A DNA stretch of 9,496 nucleotides, from assembly GCA_964637705.1 (NCBI GenBank), contig CAZWVM010000135.1:1-9496 (forward strand), written 5' to 3'. The notes under the pieces were generated by a model. It did no database searches and was not told where the DNA came from. It saw nothing but the letters and a program-made list of their open reading frames with translations. Numbering within the stretch: the first letter of the stretch is position 1; every line of letters starts with the position of its first letter. The translations under genes and the position numbers were made by a program. This document shows positions 1-5,400 of this stretch, piece by piece. This DNA is from CAZWVM01 sp964637705. Its GTDB lineage: Bacteria > UBA8481.

Positions 1-12
1 AGAGGACGTCGC

Positions 13-711
13 GTGATGGCCGCGCGCGACTTCCCGGGCCGGCGGCGGCCGGCTCGGGCGCGGCTCGCGGCCGCCTGGATCGCGGTCCTCTGGCTGGCGG
101 CGGCTCCCGCGTCGGCCGCGGAGCCCGTGGCGCCGGCCTTCCGCGGCACGATCGAGCCGATCCCGGCCGAACTGCGCGCGCGCATGTCGGGCGTCTCGTG
201 GCACGAGGGCTGCCCGGTCTCGCTCTCGGAGCTGAGGCTCCTGACGGTGAGCCATTGGGGATTCGACTCGGCGGTCCACGCCGGCCGGCTCGTGGTGCAC
301 CGCGACGTCGCGGAGCCGATCCTCTCGGTCATGAAGCGACTCTTCGAGGCGCGCTTCCCGATCCGCCGTATGCAGCTGATCGACGACTACGGCGGCGACG
401 ATTTCGCCTCGATCGAGGCCGACAACACCTCGGCCTTCAACGCGCGCCGCGCCTCCGGGTCGGGCCGCTGGTCGAACCACGCCGTCGGGCGCGCCATCGA
501 CGTCAACCCGATCGAGAACCCTTACGTGAGCCGCGGGCGGACATCGCACCCCGCGAGCGTGCCTTATCTCGACCGGTCGCGGATTCGGCCCGGCATGGCC
601 GTGGAGGGAGGGGTGCTCGTCGAGGCCTTTCGTTCGATCGGCTGGAAATGGGGCGGACGCTGGTCGAAGGGCATCAAGGACTACCAGCACTTCTCCCCGA
701 CCGGGCGGTGA
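13..711 (+). CDS. Secreted M15-family zinc peptidase (D-Ala-D-Ala carboxypeptidase/endolysin-like)
   Basis: This 232-residue protein probably cleaves peptidoglycan stem peptides or related D-amino-acid peptides outside the cytoplasm. An Arg-rich N-terminus is followed by a hydrophobic stretch (about residues 18-36) ending in Ala-Ser-Ala, a good signal-peptidase site. The M15 core is visible as SNHAVGRAIDVNP (His156 and Asp163 as likely zinc ligands) and, near the C-terminus, GWKWGGRWSKGIKDYQHFS with His226 as the third ligand. The order H-x6-D followed by a C-terminal His is the M15 arrangement. The start is GTG at 13 or ATG at 16; an AGAGGA sequence at 1-6 serves either. It converges on the AraC-type gene, with 36 bp between them. 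The catalytic family is fairly sure; the exact substrate (carboxypeptidase or endopeptidase) is not visible from sequence. Confidence 0.85.
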   Translation: MMAARDFPGRRRPARARLAAAWIAVLWLAAAPASAAEPVAPAFRGTIEPIPAELRARMSGVSWHEGCPVSLSELRLLTVSHWGFDSAVHAGRLVVHRDVAEPILSVMKRLFEARFPIRRMQLIDDYGGDDFASIEADNTSAFNARRASGSGRWSNHAVGRAIDVNPIENPYVSRGRTSHPASVPYLDRSRIRPGMAVEGGVLVEAFRSIGWKWGGRWSKGIKDYQHFSPTGR

Positions 712-747
712 CAGCCGTTATCCGTCCCGGCCCCGCCGAGCGCGGAT

Positions 748-1305
748 TCAGCGCCGGCGGACGGGGATGAGGAGCTTCAGCCGGATCTCCTCCTCGGTGC
801 GCCCCATCGCGACGTGTTCCTCGAGCCACTGCGTGCGGTCGTCGTATTCGTATTCGCTGGTGGAGAGCCAGAGCGCGAGCCGCTTCCAGTCGCGCCCGAC
901 GTCGCGCACGGTCGATTCCAGGGCGGCATAGCGGCCGCCCGGAAAGGTTCGGATCGGGATCTCCCGGCTACCCTCGGCCTCCTCGGGCACGGCGAGGATC
1001 AGCTCGTACCCGTGCGTCGCGGGATCGTCGTTCGCGCCGCGGTCGGGCTTGTTGTAGCCGTAGACCTTGGCGCGACCCGGCTCGTGCAGTAGTCCCTTCG
1101 ACCGCGCCCAGGTCGAGAGTTTCCTCCACGCCTTCCCTTCCGGCTCCGGTCCCACGACGTGGCACGCGGCCACGCGCATCGGTTCGAGCTCCACGAACTC
1201 CGTCACGCGACACGGCGCGTCCTGTTCCTGCGTCTCCCTCATGATCTCCATCCTCCCGACGAGCGCGAGCCTCCGCCGTCCCCTGCGGGCCGCGGAGGGC
1301 GTCAT
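748..1305 (-). CDS. GyrI-like effector-binding domain, C-terminal half of a frameshifted AraC-family regulator
   Basis: This frame encodes 185 residues. The first roughly 15 (FGMTPSAARR-like, starting at Met 1305) are the tail of an AraC DNA-binding domain, and residues about 30-183 form a GyrI-like (SOUL/BmrR-type) small-molecule-binding domain. Typical features are CRVTEFVELEPMRVA at its start, an aromatic- and acid-rich middle (YGYNKPD, GYELILAVP), FPGGRYAALES, and a C-terminal LKLLIPVRR strand. In AraC/GyrI fusions this domain binds hydrophobic ligands and controls the HTH part. The frame's ATG overlaps the TGA of the upstream half (ATGA), so reinitiation could in principle produce the domain alone, but homology runs through the junction. 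It is therefore more likely one gene of about 285 residues broken by an indel. No ribosome site belongs to this ATG. Confidence 0.75.
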   Translation of the reverse strand: MTPSAARRGRRRLALVGRMEIMRETQEQDAPCRVTEFVELEPMRVAACHVVGPEPEGKAWRKLSTWARSKGLLHEPGRAKVYGYNKPDRGANDDPATHGYELILAVPEEAEGSREIPIRTFPGGRYAALESTVRDVGRDWKRLALWLSTSEYEYDDRTQWLEEHVAMGRTEEEIRLKLLIPVRRR

Positions 1306-1604
1306 TCCGAACTGCGCCTTGAACGCGCGCGGAAGGCCTCGTGCGATTCGTACCGGTAATCCAGCGCGATATCGATGAGTTTGCGGTCGCCGCTCCGGAT
1401 CTCGAGCGCGGCCTCGGTGAGGCGGCGCGCGCGGATGTAAGCGAGCACCGGTCGGCCGGCGACGAGGTCGAAAAGGCGGTAGAGGGCGGCACGGGAGAAC
1501 CCCGCGTCGCGGGCGAGGCGCGAGACCTCGATCCGTTCCTTCAGCCGCTCCTCGATCCCGGCGACGACGCGGTCGAGCCGCGACGCGACGTTCAGGCGTT
1601 TCAT
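1302..1604 (-). CDS. AraC-type helix-turn-helix domain, N-terminal half of a frameshifted regulator
   Basis: The frame from ATG 1604 encodes about 100 residues that match an AraC/XylS DNA-binding domain. They comprise a first HTH (IEVSRLARDAGFSRAALYRLF), the linker helix (YIRARRLTEAALEI) and most of the second HTH (LIDIALDYRYESHEAF). It then reads RARSRRSSE and stops, whereas the family continues with a residue run like that found in the next frame (AFKAQFGMTPS). It lacks the end of the second HTH and the whole effector domain. The ATG at 1604 has no clear Shine-Dalgarno; an in-frame ATG at 1655 is an alternative start. If the frameshift is real the regulator is probably inactive; if it is a sequencing error the gene is an intact AraC-GyrI regulator spanning 748-1604. 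No target genes are evident; the neighbouring peptidase is convergent, not divergent. Confidence 0.75.
   Translation of the reverse strand: MKRLNVASRLDRVVAGIEERLKERIEVSRLARDAGFSRAALYRLFDLVAGRPVLAYIRARRLTEAALEIRSGDRKLIDIALDYRYESHEAFRARSRRSSE
1324..1331 (-). other. Frameshift site in the AraC-family gene (alternating CG tract)
   Basis: An eight-base CGCGCGCG tract lies between the TTC codon of HEAF and the TTC codon of FKAQFGMTPS on the minus strand. Family spacing (EAF-x-R-A-F) calls for nine bases here, so one base appears to be missing. This joins the frame of 1302-1604 to that of 748-1305. It may be a true mutation or an error in a difficult CG repeat. Confidence 0.7.
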
Positions 1605-1693
1605 GGGAGGGACTATGGCGTTTCCGGGCGCGCGGCGCCTGACCGTGCGTCTCATTCGCTTGACGGAGCGTCTCGGGGCGCGAAGGGGGCGGC

Positions 1694-2113
1694 TCAGCTC
1701 CCCCCGACCTTGCGCTGGAAGATCGCCTTGCCGGGCGAGTTCCGGTTGGGGGCGTGCGAGGAGCCGTGCTCGCGCTCGGGCTTGGCGTGGGCCGGCCTGG
1801 AGGCCTTCTCGTCCTTTTCCTCCGCGGCCTCGGCCGCGGCGGCGGCGGCGGCCTTCGCGACGGCCTGCTGGTAGAGCTTGCGGTCCGCAGCTTCGTCCGC
1901 GTCGAGGTGGCACTTCTTGTACTTCTTCCCCGAGCCGCAATGGCAGGGCTCGTTCCGGCCGGGCCGCTCGGGCCGGACGATCGTCGCGGTGACCGGGACC
2001 GAGGGAGCCGGGGTTGACGTAGCTGAAGCCGAGGCGGCCGCGGCCGAGGGGGTCGGGGTTGACGGAGCCGGGGCCGAGGCGGCCGGTGCTTTGGCGATCT
2101 TCTTTGCGCTCAT
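1694..2113 (-). CDS. Small SEC-C zinc-motif protein with low-complexity Ala/Pro arm
   Basis: This 139-residue protein carries one SEC-C motif, PGRNEPCHCGSGKKYKKCH (about residues 51-69), with Cys57, Cys59, Cys68 and His69 as zinc ligands. It is the same metal-binding module as at the C-terminus of SecA. SEC-C modules in small proteins are usually stand-alone accessory or ribosome/SecB-binding domains; no partner is visible here. Residues 1-50 are Ala/Ser/Pro/Thr-rich and residues 85-105 are Ala/Glu-rich, both likely disordered or helical linkers. The C-terminus is basic. I chose ATG 2113 because AAGGAGGA sits 7 bases upstream; a GTG at 2143 extends the frame by 10 residues but has no such site. 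The start lies 42 bp from an end of the first 119-bp repeat unit. The SEC-C motif is secure; the biological role is unknown. Confidence 0.8.
   Translation of the reverse strand: MSAKKIAKAPAASAPAPSTPTPSAAAASASATSTPAPSVPVTATIVRPERPGRNEPCHCGSGKKYKKCHLDADEAADRKLYQQAVAKAAAAAAAEAAEEKDEKASRPAHAKPEREHGSSHAPNRNSPGKAIFQRKVGGS
2010..2084 (-). repeat. Imperfect 30-bp direct repeat within the SEC-C gene
   Basis: Copies at 2010-2039 and 2055-2084 match at 26 of 30 bases and are offset by 45 bp. They encode part of the Ala/Ser/Thr/Pro arm, giving a 15-residue protein period (ASASATSTP and ASAPAPSTP-like). The in-frame offset fits expansion of a flexible linker by slippage. Confidence 0.7.
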
Positions 2114-2120
2114 CGAAGCT

Positions 2121-2128
2121 TCCTCCTT
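2121..2128 (-). promoter_or_regulatory. Shine-Dalgarno site deciding the SEC-C start
   Basis: The minus strand reads AAGGAGGA here, seven bases before the ATG at 2113. This near-perfect anti-16S match supports ATG 2113 over the upstream GTG at 2143. Confidence 0.75.
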
Positions 2129-2154
2129 CACGGAGGATAGCACCCGACAAACCC

Positions 2155-2273
2155 GGTGTCAGGCAATAACGAACTCACTCTTGGCTAGATTGCGCCAAAC
2201 GCCTGCCAAGCCAAGGCTTCCCGAGGGCTCGTACTATTTCCCGCCATCTGTTACTAAGTTACTGCCTGACACC
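2155..2273. repeat. REPIN-like 119-bp inverted-repeat unit A
   Basis: The unit begins GGTGTCAGGCAATAAC and ends with the inverted form (right arm 2250-2273). The two 24-bp arms agree at 19 of 24 positions. The 71-bp interior holds a smaller inverted pair, CTTGGCT and AGCCAAG. It is one of three units of exactly the same length in the window. The right arm lies inside the 3' end of the transposase gene (stop at 2234) and the left end is 42 bp upstream of the SEC-C start. Known REPINs are inverted doublets of short REP sequences moved by a RAYT; this unit and the adjacent RAYT fit that model. Confidence 0.8.
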
Positions 2274-3247
2274 GCTCTGCCCCTCACCAACCGCGCGACT
2301 TCGCGTTTGCGCGGGTCTCGCCGCATCCGATGCATGGCCATGGCGTACGAGGGAAGTGAAAATCGGTCAGCTTCGGCCGCGCGAATGCGTTCATAGCTCC
2401 AGTGCGCCACCTTGCTCGCGAGGAACGTGCGGAGATCGTGTTGGAACGTCGCTTCGTTCTTCCACGCTCGTCGCAACGGGAAAGGCAGGTGCCCCCGTAT
2501 CCTCTCCGCCATCTCCCCCAACTCCTCCCACGTCACCTTGTCAAAGTCCCGGTCCGTGCACCTTCGTCGGCGGCTATCCTCGAATCGCTCTCGCCGCTCG
2601 TTCTGCAGGAGCACCTTCTTCCGGAACCCGGCGCTTCCACCGAACGTGCCGCGCACGCCCTCGGCGAACCGATCCGCGTTAGCCGTCGCTTCGAGCCGCC
2701 GCGCCCAACGGATGAGCGCATCGCGCTGACCCTCCACATCCGCCGGCCCAAAATCCCGCCCCGACACCCTCTCAGCCAACAAGTGCCGCTCCACCGGCCA
2801 AGGCCCATCCGATACCATCGTGCCGGCACTCGACCAGCGGTAGCCGAAGACGTCCCGGCAAAGGCCGGCTCGAACGGGGTTCAAGAGCACGTATCCGACG
2901 ACCGTTTCGAAATACGCCCCATCCTCGATCAGCAAGGTCTTTGCCCGATCCTGGAAGAGATGTCCGACGCGGCCGGAGTGCCGGTTCATCTCCCGGGCGA
3001 CCCTGAAGAGGAACTGCTGGAGGAACCTGGAGAGATCTCCCCGTTCCGTCTCCAAGACCACGTGAAAGTGGTTCGGCATCAGGCAGTAAGCATAGGTTCG
3101 TATCCCGTGCAGAGGAGCTAACTCGTAGTAGGTATCGAGGAATCGTCGATAGTCCGGCTCGGTCTGGAAAAACGGGTGCCGGTCGACGAAGCGGTTGAGG
3201 AGGTGATAATGCGCGCCGGGAAAGCTGATCCTGGGAGGTCTGGCCAT
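2234..3247 (-). CDS. REP-associated tyrosine transposase (RAYT, IS200-like HUH/Y1 family)
   Basis: This 337-residue enzyme belongs to the Y1 (HUH) single-strand DNA transposases, which nick DNA at small hairpins and join through a tyrosine. The N-terminus PPRISFPGAHYHLLNR is typical. The HUH metal motif is His60-Phe-His62 in CLMPNHFHVVLE. The likely catalytic tyrosine is Tyr119 in GYVLLNPVRAGL, with Tyr112 the other candidate. Residues about 130-337 form a long C-terminal extension rich in Arg and aromatic residues, probably DNA-binding; this makes the protein longer than minimal IS200 TnpA. ATG 3247 is chosen because AAAGGAG (3254-3260) is six bases upstream. The last codons (AVSGSNLVTDGGK) are encoded by repeat unit A. 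No IS-type gene or terminal repeat surrounds it, as expected for a domesticated RAYT. It probably mobilises the three 119-bp units seen here. Confidence 0.88.
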   Translation of the reverse strand: MARPPRISFPGAHYHLLNRFVDRHPFFQTEPDYRRFLDTYYELAPLHGIRTYAYCLMPNHFHVVLETERGDLSRFLQQFLFRVAREMNRHSGRVGHLFQDRAKTLLIEDGAYFETVVGYVLLNPVRAGLCRDVFGYRWSSAGTMVSDGPWPVERHLLAERVSGRDFGPADVEGQRDALIRWARRLEATANADRFAEGVRGTFGGSAGFRKKVLLQNERRERFEDSRRRRCTDRDFDKVTWEELGEMAERIRGHLPFPLRRAWKNEATFQHDLRTFLASKVAHWSYERIRAAEADRFSLPSYAMAMHRMRRDPRKREVARLVRGRAVSGSNLVTDGGK

Positions 3248-3349
3248 GGGTGGCTCCTTTCGAGATTGACAACCGGAAACCACTTCAAGGTCCGTGCCGG
3301 GCGTAAGTTGCGGGAATTCAGATGGACCACCCGCGAGAAAAGTTCAATT

Positions 3350-3375
3350 CTGTACTTAGAGTACAGATCTGTACT
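3350..3375. promoter_or_regulatory. Overlapping palindromes, probable operator in a divergent intergenic region
   Basis: Three half-sites CTGTACT (3350-3356), AGTACAG (3360-3366) and CTGTACT (3369-3375) form two perfect overlapping palindromes. The first is 7 bp each side with a TAG centre; the second is AGTACAGATCTGTACT with no gap. Their centres are about 9.5 bp apart, nearly one helical turn, as in tandem dimer operators. The site lies 103 bp upstream of the transposase start and 59 bp upstream of the gene at 3434. A T-run follows on the plus strand, so a weak terminator is an alternative, but the stem is short and AT-rich. No convincing -35/-10 pair could be assigned in the region. Confidence 0.5.
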
Positions 3376-3433
3376 TTTTCCGCGTGTTTAGGTTCTTGTT
3401 GGCCAGGCCTACCTTGTGGCCTATCATCCGCGC

Positions 3434-3898
3434 ATGACCACCTTCGCGTCGTGCAGTAGCCTGCCAAACGCCCTGATCAACTTCAGCTTCCTGATCGCCT
3501 CGGATCTCGACGGCGTCGATTGCCAGCTCTCCGACAAGCCTATCACCCTTCGTCAAGGCGAACGAGCCCAAATCTTCTGGGGCAAGGGTGTCTCCGAAGT
3601 TGACGAGATCGGCGACGCCAACAGCAACGGAATTCGCGAGATCTATATCGCCGATGAGCATCCGACCAGGACGGCCGACCAGATCGTACTATTCCACAAA
3701 GGCCTGATGAAGGACGCCGTCGTCTTCGCCCGCGATGCCGAAGACCAGTTGACCTACGAAGAAGCCGAAGACGTCCAGCGCATCATCGAAGCAGGGTTGT
3801 GGCACCAGGGGTTGAACGGACGGCAGATTAGCAACGCCGTCGCCAGTCATGGCGCCGCAATCCAACACAACGCAAGATCGGGGTGGGGGGAGATGTAG
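3434..3898 (+). CDS. Hypothetical protein of a three-gene cassette
   Basis: The encoded protein has 154 residues and I do not recognise a family. Codon third positions are mostly G/C and the frame is open throughout, so it looks coding. It has no signal peptide or membrane segment. Residues 25-75 are mixed hydrophobic and acidic (SDLDGVDCQLS, GDANSNGIREIYIADEH), consistent with a beta-rich fold. Residues 107-140 look helical (TYEEAEDVQRIIEAGLW). It ends in GWGEM. GTG at 3416 would add six residues; neither start has a clear ribosome site. The stop TAG is two codons before the next gene and in the same frame, so the two could once have been a single reading frame. GC is about 60%, lower than the flanking chromosome. 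Confidence 0.55.
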   Translation: MTTFASCSSLPNALINFSFLIASDLDGVDCQLSDKPITLRQGERAQIFWGKGVSEVDEIGDANSNGIREIYIADEHPTRTADQIVLFHKGLMKDAVVFARDAEDQLTYEEAEDVQRIIEAGLWHQGLNGRQISNAVASHGAAIQHNARSGWGEM

Positions 3899-3904
3899 AA
3901 CAGG

Positions 3905-4663
3905 ATGCAACCGATGTGGAGTCTTGAATCAACGGTCGAGCGCGTGAATGAGGCGAGCTTCGCCTCCATGGGTGGGATTCGGGCAATCCGGAGAAAAGGG
4001 TCTTTTCCCTTCGCTATAACCCTGACCGATCGATCATTCGACGCCGCCGAGTATCCGCATCTCCGCTTCATGATTCGCCCCGACGGCCCCGACATGAATC
4101 TCTTCGTGCGGCAGGGGAAGGACTGGAGCGAAGTCTCCCTCTTCGATCTCGAGGATCCCGGCGACACCGAGAATAGCCAGCGACACGAGGAAACAAGGAC
4201 GGGTATCGCGCAGTTGGGGTCCGTGACGCCGGCGCCGACCGATCAGGAGGGCTGGGCGCTGGTCAAGATGAACCTGGCGCAGCTCCTCGCGCGAAAAGGG
4301 AAGCCCTCCCGGGTGGACGAAATCGTGCTCGCGGCCGTGGATTGCAAGGGCTACCGCCGGCTCGCGGCGACGCCGGGCAGGGGCTCGAACCGGGTCGACC
4401 TGGACGATCTGGCAATCTACTCGGAGGGCGAGGCGAACTTCACGGGAAGGATCAGTTCCACTTCGCCGAATACCACCGGCTTTCTCTGTTCGATGAGCAA
4501 TGACGACGGGTCGGTCTACGAGGACTTTAACGTTCCTCCTGTAGGCGCGAACGGGGAAATCTCGCTCCAGGGTCTCTCGGGCAACAAGATCCTGACGATT
4601 GTCGAGGTCGTGAACGACAATGGCGTGATCAGGCACGGGCCGCTGGGGGTGCTCTATGTTTAA
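3905..4663 (+). CDS. Hypothetical protein with a possible carbohydrate-binding-like beta-sandwich domain
   Basis: This 252-residue protein has no confident family. Residues about 30-172 have the rhythm of a jelly-roll (CBM or galactose-binding-like) domain: FDAAEYPHLRFMIRP, then MNLFVRQGKDWSEVSLFD, WALVKMNLAQLL, VDEIVLAAVD and a closing VDLDDLAIYS strand. Such domains usually end in a D-D-x-x-I-Y pattern. Residues 178-252 look like a second small beta domain. There is no signal peptide, which is odd for this fold, so it may be the remnant of a larger secreted protein or an intracellular scaffold. It begins six bases after the preceding stop and its last eight bases overlap the following start (ATGTTTAA), implying co-translation of all three genes. 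The domain idea is inference from pattern only. Confidence 0.6.
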   Translation: MQPMWSLESTVERVNEASFASMGGIRAIRRKGSFPFAITLTDRSFDAAEYPHLRFMIRPDGPDMNLFVRQGKDWSEVSLFDLEDPGDTENSQRHEETRTGIAQLGSVTPAPTDQEGWALVKMNLAQLLARKGKPSRVDEIVLAAVDCKGYRRLAATPGRGSNRVDLDDLAIYSEGEANFTGRISSTSPNTTGFLCSMSNDDGSVYEDFNVPPVGANGEISLQGLSGNKILTIVEVVNDNGVIRHGPLGVLYV

Positions 4664-5258
4664 GGCTATCATTCGTGTTTTGATCCTACTTGTAAGTCCG
4701 TTTGCAGCAATGACGCTATGTTTCTATATCAGTCAAGTAGCTAATACGTACAATGATCATTTTGACTTAACGCTCTATGGGCCAATCATATTATCCGTGT
4801 ACTTCTTACCATACATATTGCCGTACGCGGCTTGCGTCATATTTGTCGACATATATGAAGCTACGATATGGAAAAAACTATCATACAACAGTTCACTGAA
4901 TATCGTTACTTTCTCTGTGCTTGGCCTAGCTGCATACCTGATTACGATACAAATTACCCATTCTCAAGAATTCAAAAACGGGTCCTGGAGTGATGTATTA
5001 TCTCTAATTGTTAGTGTGGCAATAATTGATTGGCAAGAAAAGCTGCATAAGATGAAACTACGACCCGCAATCAGCGCAATTGCAGTCGTCGCATTGGCAT
5101 CACTACTTTCGATGCCTCTGGCACTACTTCCGTATGCGAGAACCAGTGAGACAGGAACGATGAGCGGCGGAAATAGTATGGGGCCTGCGGGATTATCGCT
5201 ATTTTGGCTAATTACCATTTACATACAAAGACAATGCAGAAAATGGCATGACTACTAG
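4656..5258 (+). CDS. AT-rich multi-pass membrane protein of unknown function
   Basis: The 200-residue product has about five hydrophobic segments: residues 3-25, 38-65, 81-102, 133-160 and 180-193. Short charged loops include EATIWKKLSYNS and DWQEKLHKMKLR. No family is recognised. The start ATG overlaps the end of the preceding gene, with GGGGGTG just upstream as a possible ribosome site. Hand counts of three 60-base stretches give about 40% GC, against about 67% at the start of the neighbouring helicase, and rare A/T-ending codons are used freely. This is the most foreign-looking gene in the window. The change in composition occurs almost exactly at the gene overlap, so the overlap may be a recombination joint. 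Membrane-anchor or immunity roles are possible but unsupported. Confidence 0.65.
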   Translation: MFKAIIRVLILLVSPFAAMTLCFYISQVANTYNDHFDLTLYGPIILSVYFLPYILPYAACVIFVDIYEATIWKKLSYNSSLNIVTFSVLGLAAYLITIQITHSQEFKNGSWSDVLSLIVSVAIIDWQEKLHKMKLRPAISAIAVVALASLLSMPLALLPYARTSETGTMSGGNSMGPAGLSLFWLITIYIQRQCRKWHDY

Positions 5259-5281
5259 ACGCCCCGCGAGAGCACACAATC

Positions 5282-5400
5282 GGTGTCAGGCAATGACTGA
5301 CTCACTTTCCACCGCCCCATGCCTAACTCCCACATTTTCCGTCTCTCACACGTACTCCGGCTTCCTTCTTCCATTCGTTAGTTAGTGATTGCCTGACACC
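5282..5400. repeat. REPIN-like 119-bp inverted-repeat unit B
   Basis: The left arm (5282-5305) begins GGTGTCAGGCAATGAC and the right arm (5377-5400) is its inverted partner, matching at 21 of 24 positions. The interior on the plus strand is strongly pyrimidine-rich (about three quarters C or T) and unrelated by eye to units A and C. The right end touches the ATG of the helicase gene with no gap, and the left end is 24 bp past the AT-rich membrane gene. Confidence 0.82.

Noticed and set aside
722..763. GC-rich inverted sequences CCGTCC and GGACGG between the convergent genes, as a terminator
   Set aside because: The stem is interrupted, overlaps coding sequence and has no T-run on either strand.
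1341..1992. Plus-strand frames over the AraC and SEC-C genes
   Set aside because: They are antisense to confident AraC HTH and SEC-C motifs and have low-complexity composition.
3396..3427. TTGTTG/TATCAT promoter before the cassette
   Set aside because: The 20-bp spacing is too long and the -10 would end six bases before the ATG.
4034..4672. Minus-strand 212-codon frame opposite the second cassette gene
   Set aside because: No motif and no ribosome site; the plus frame fits a packed three-gene arrangement better.
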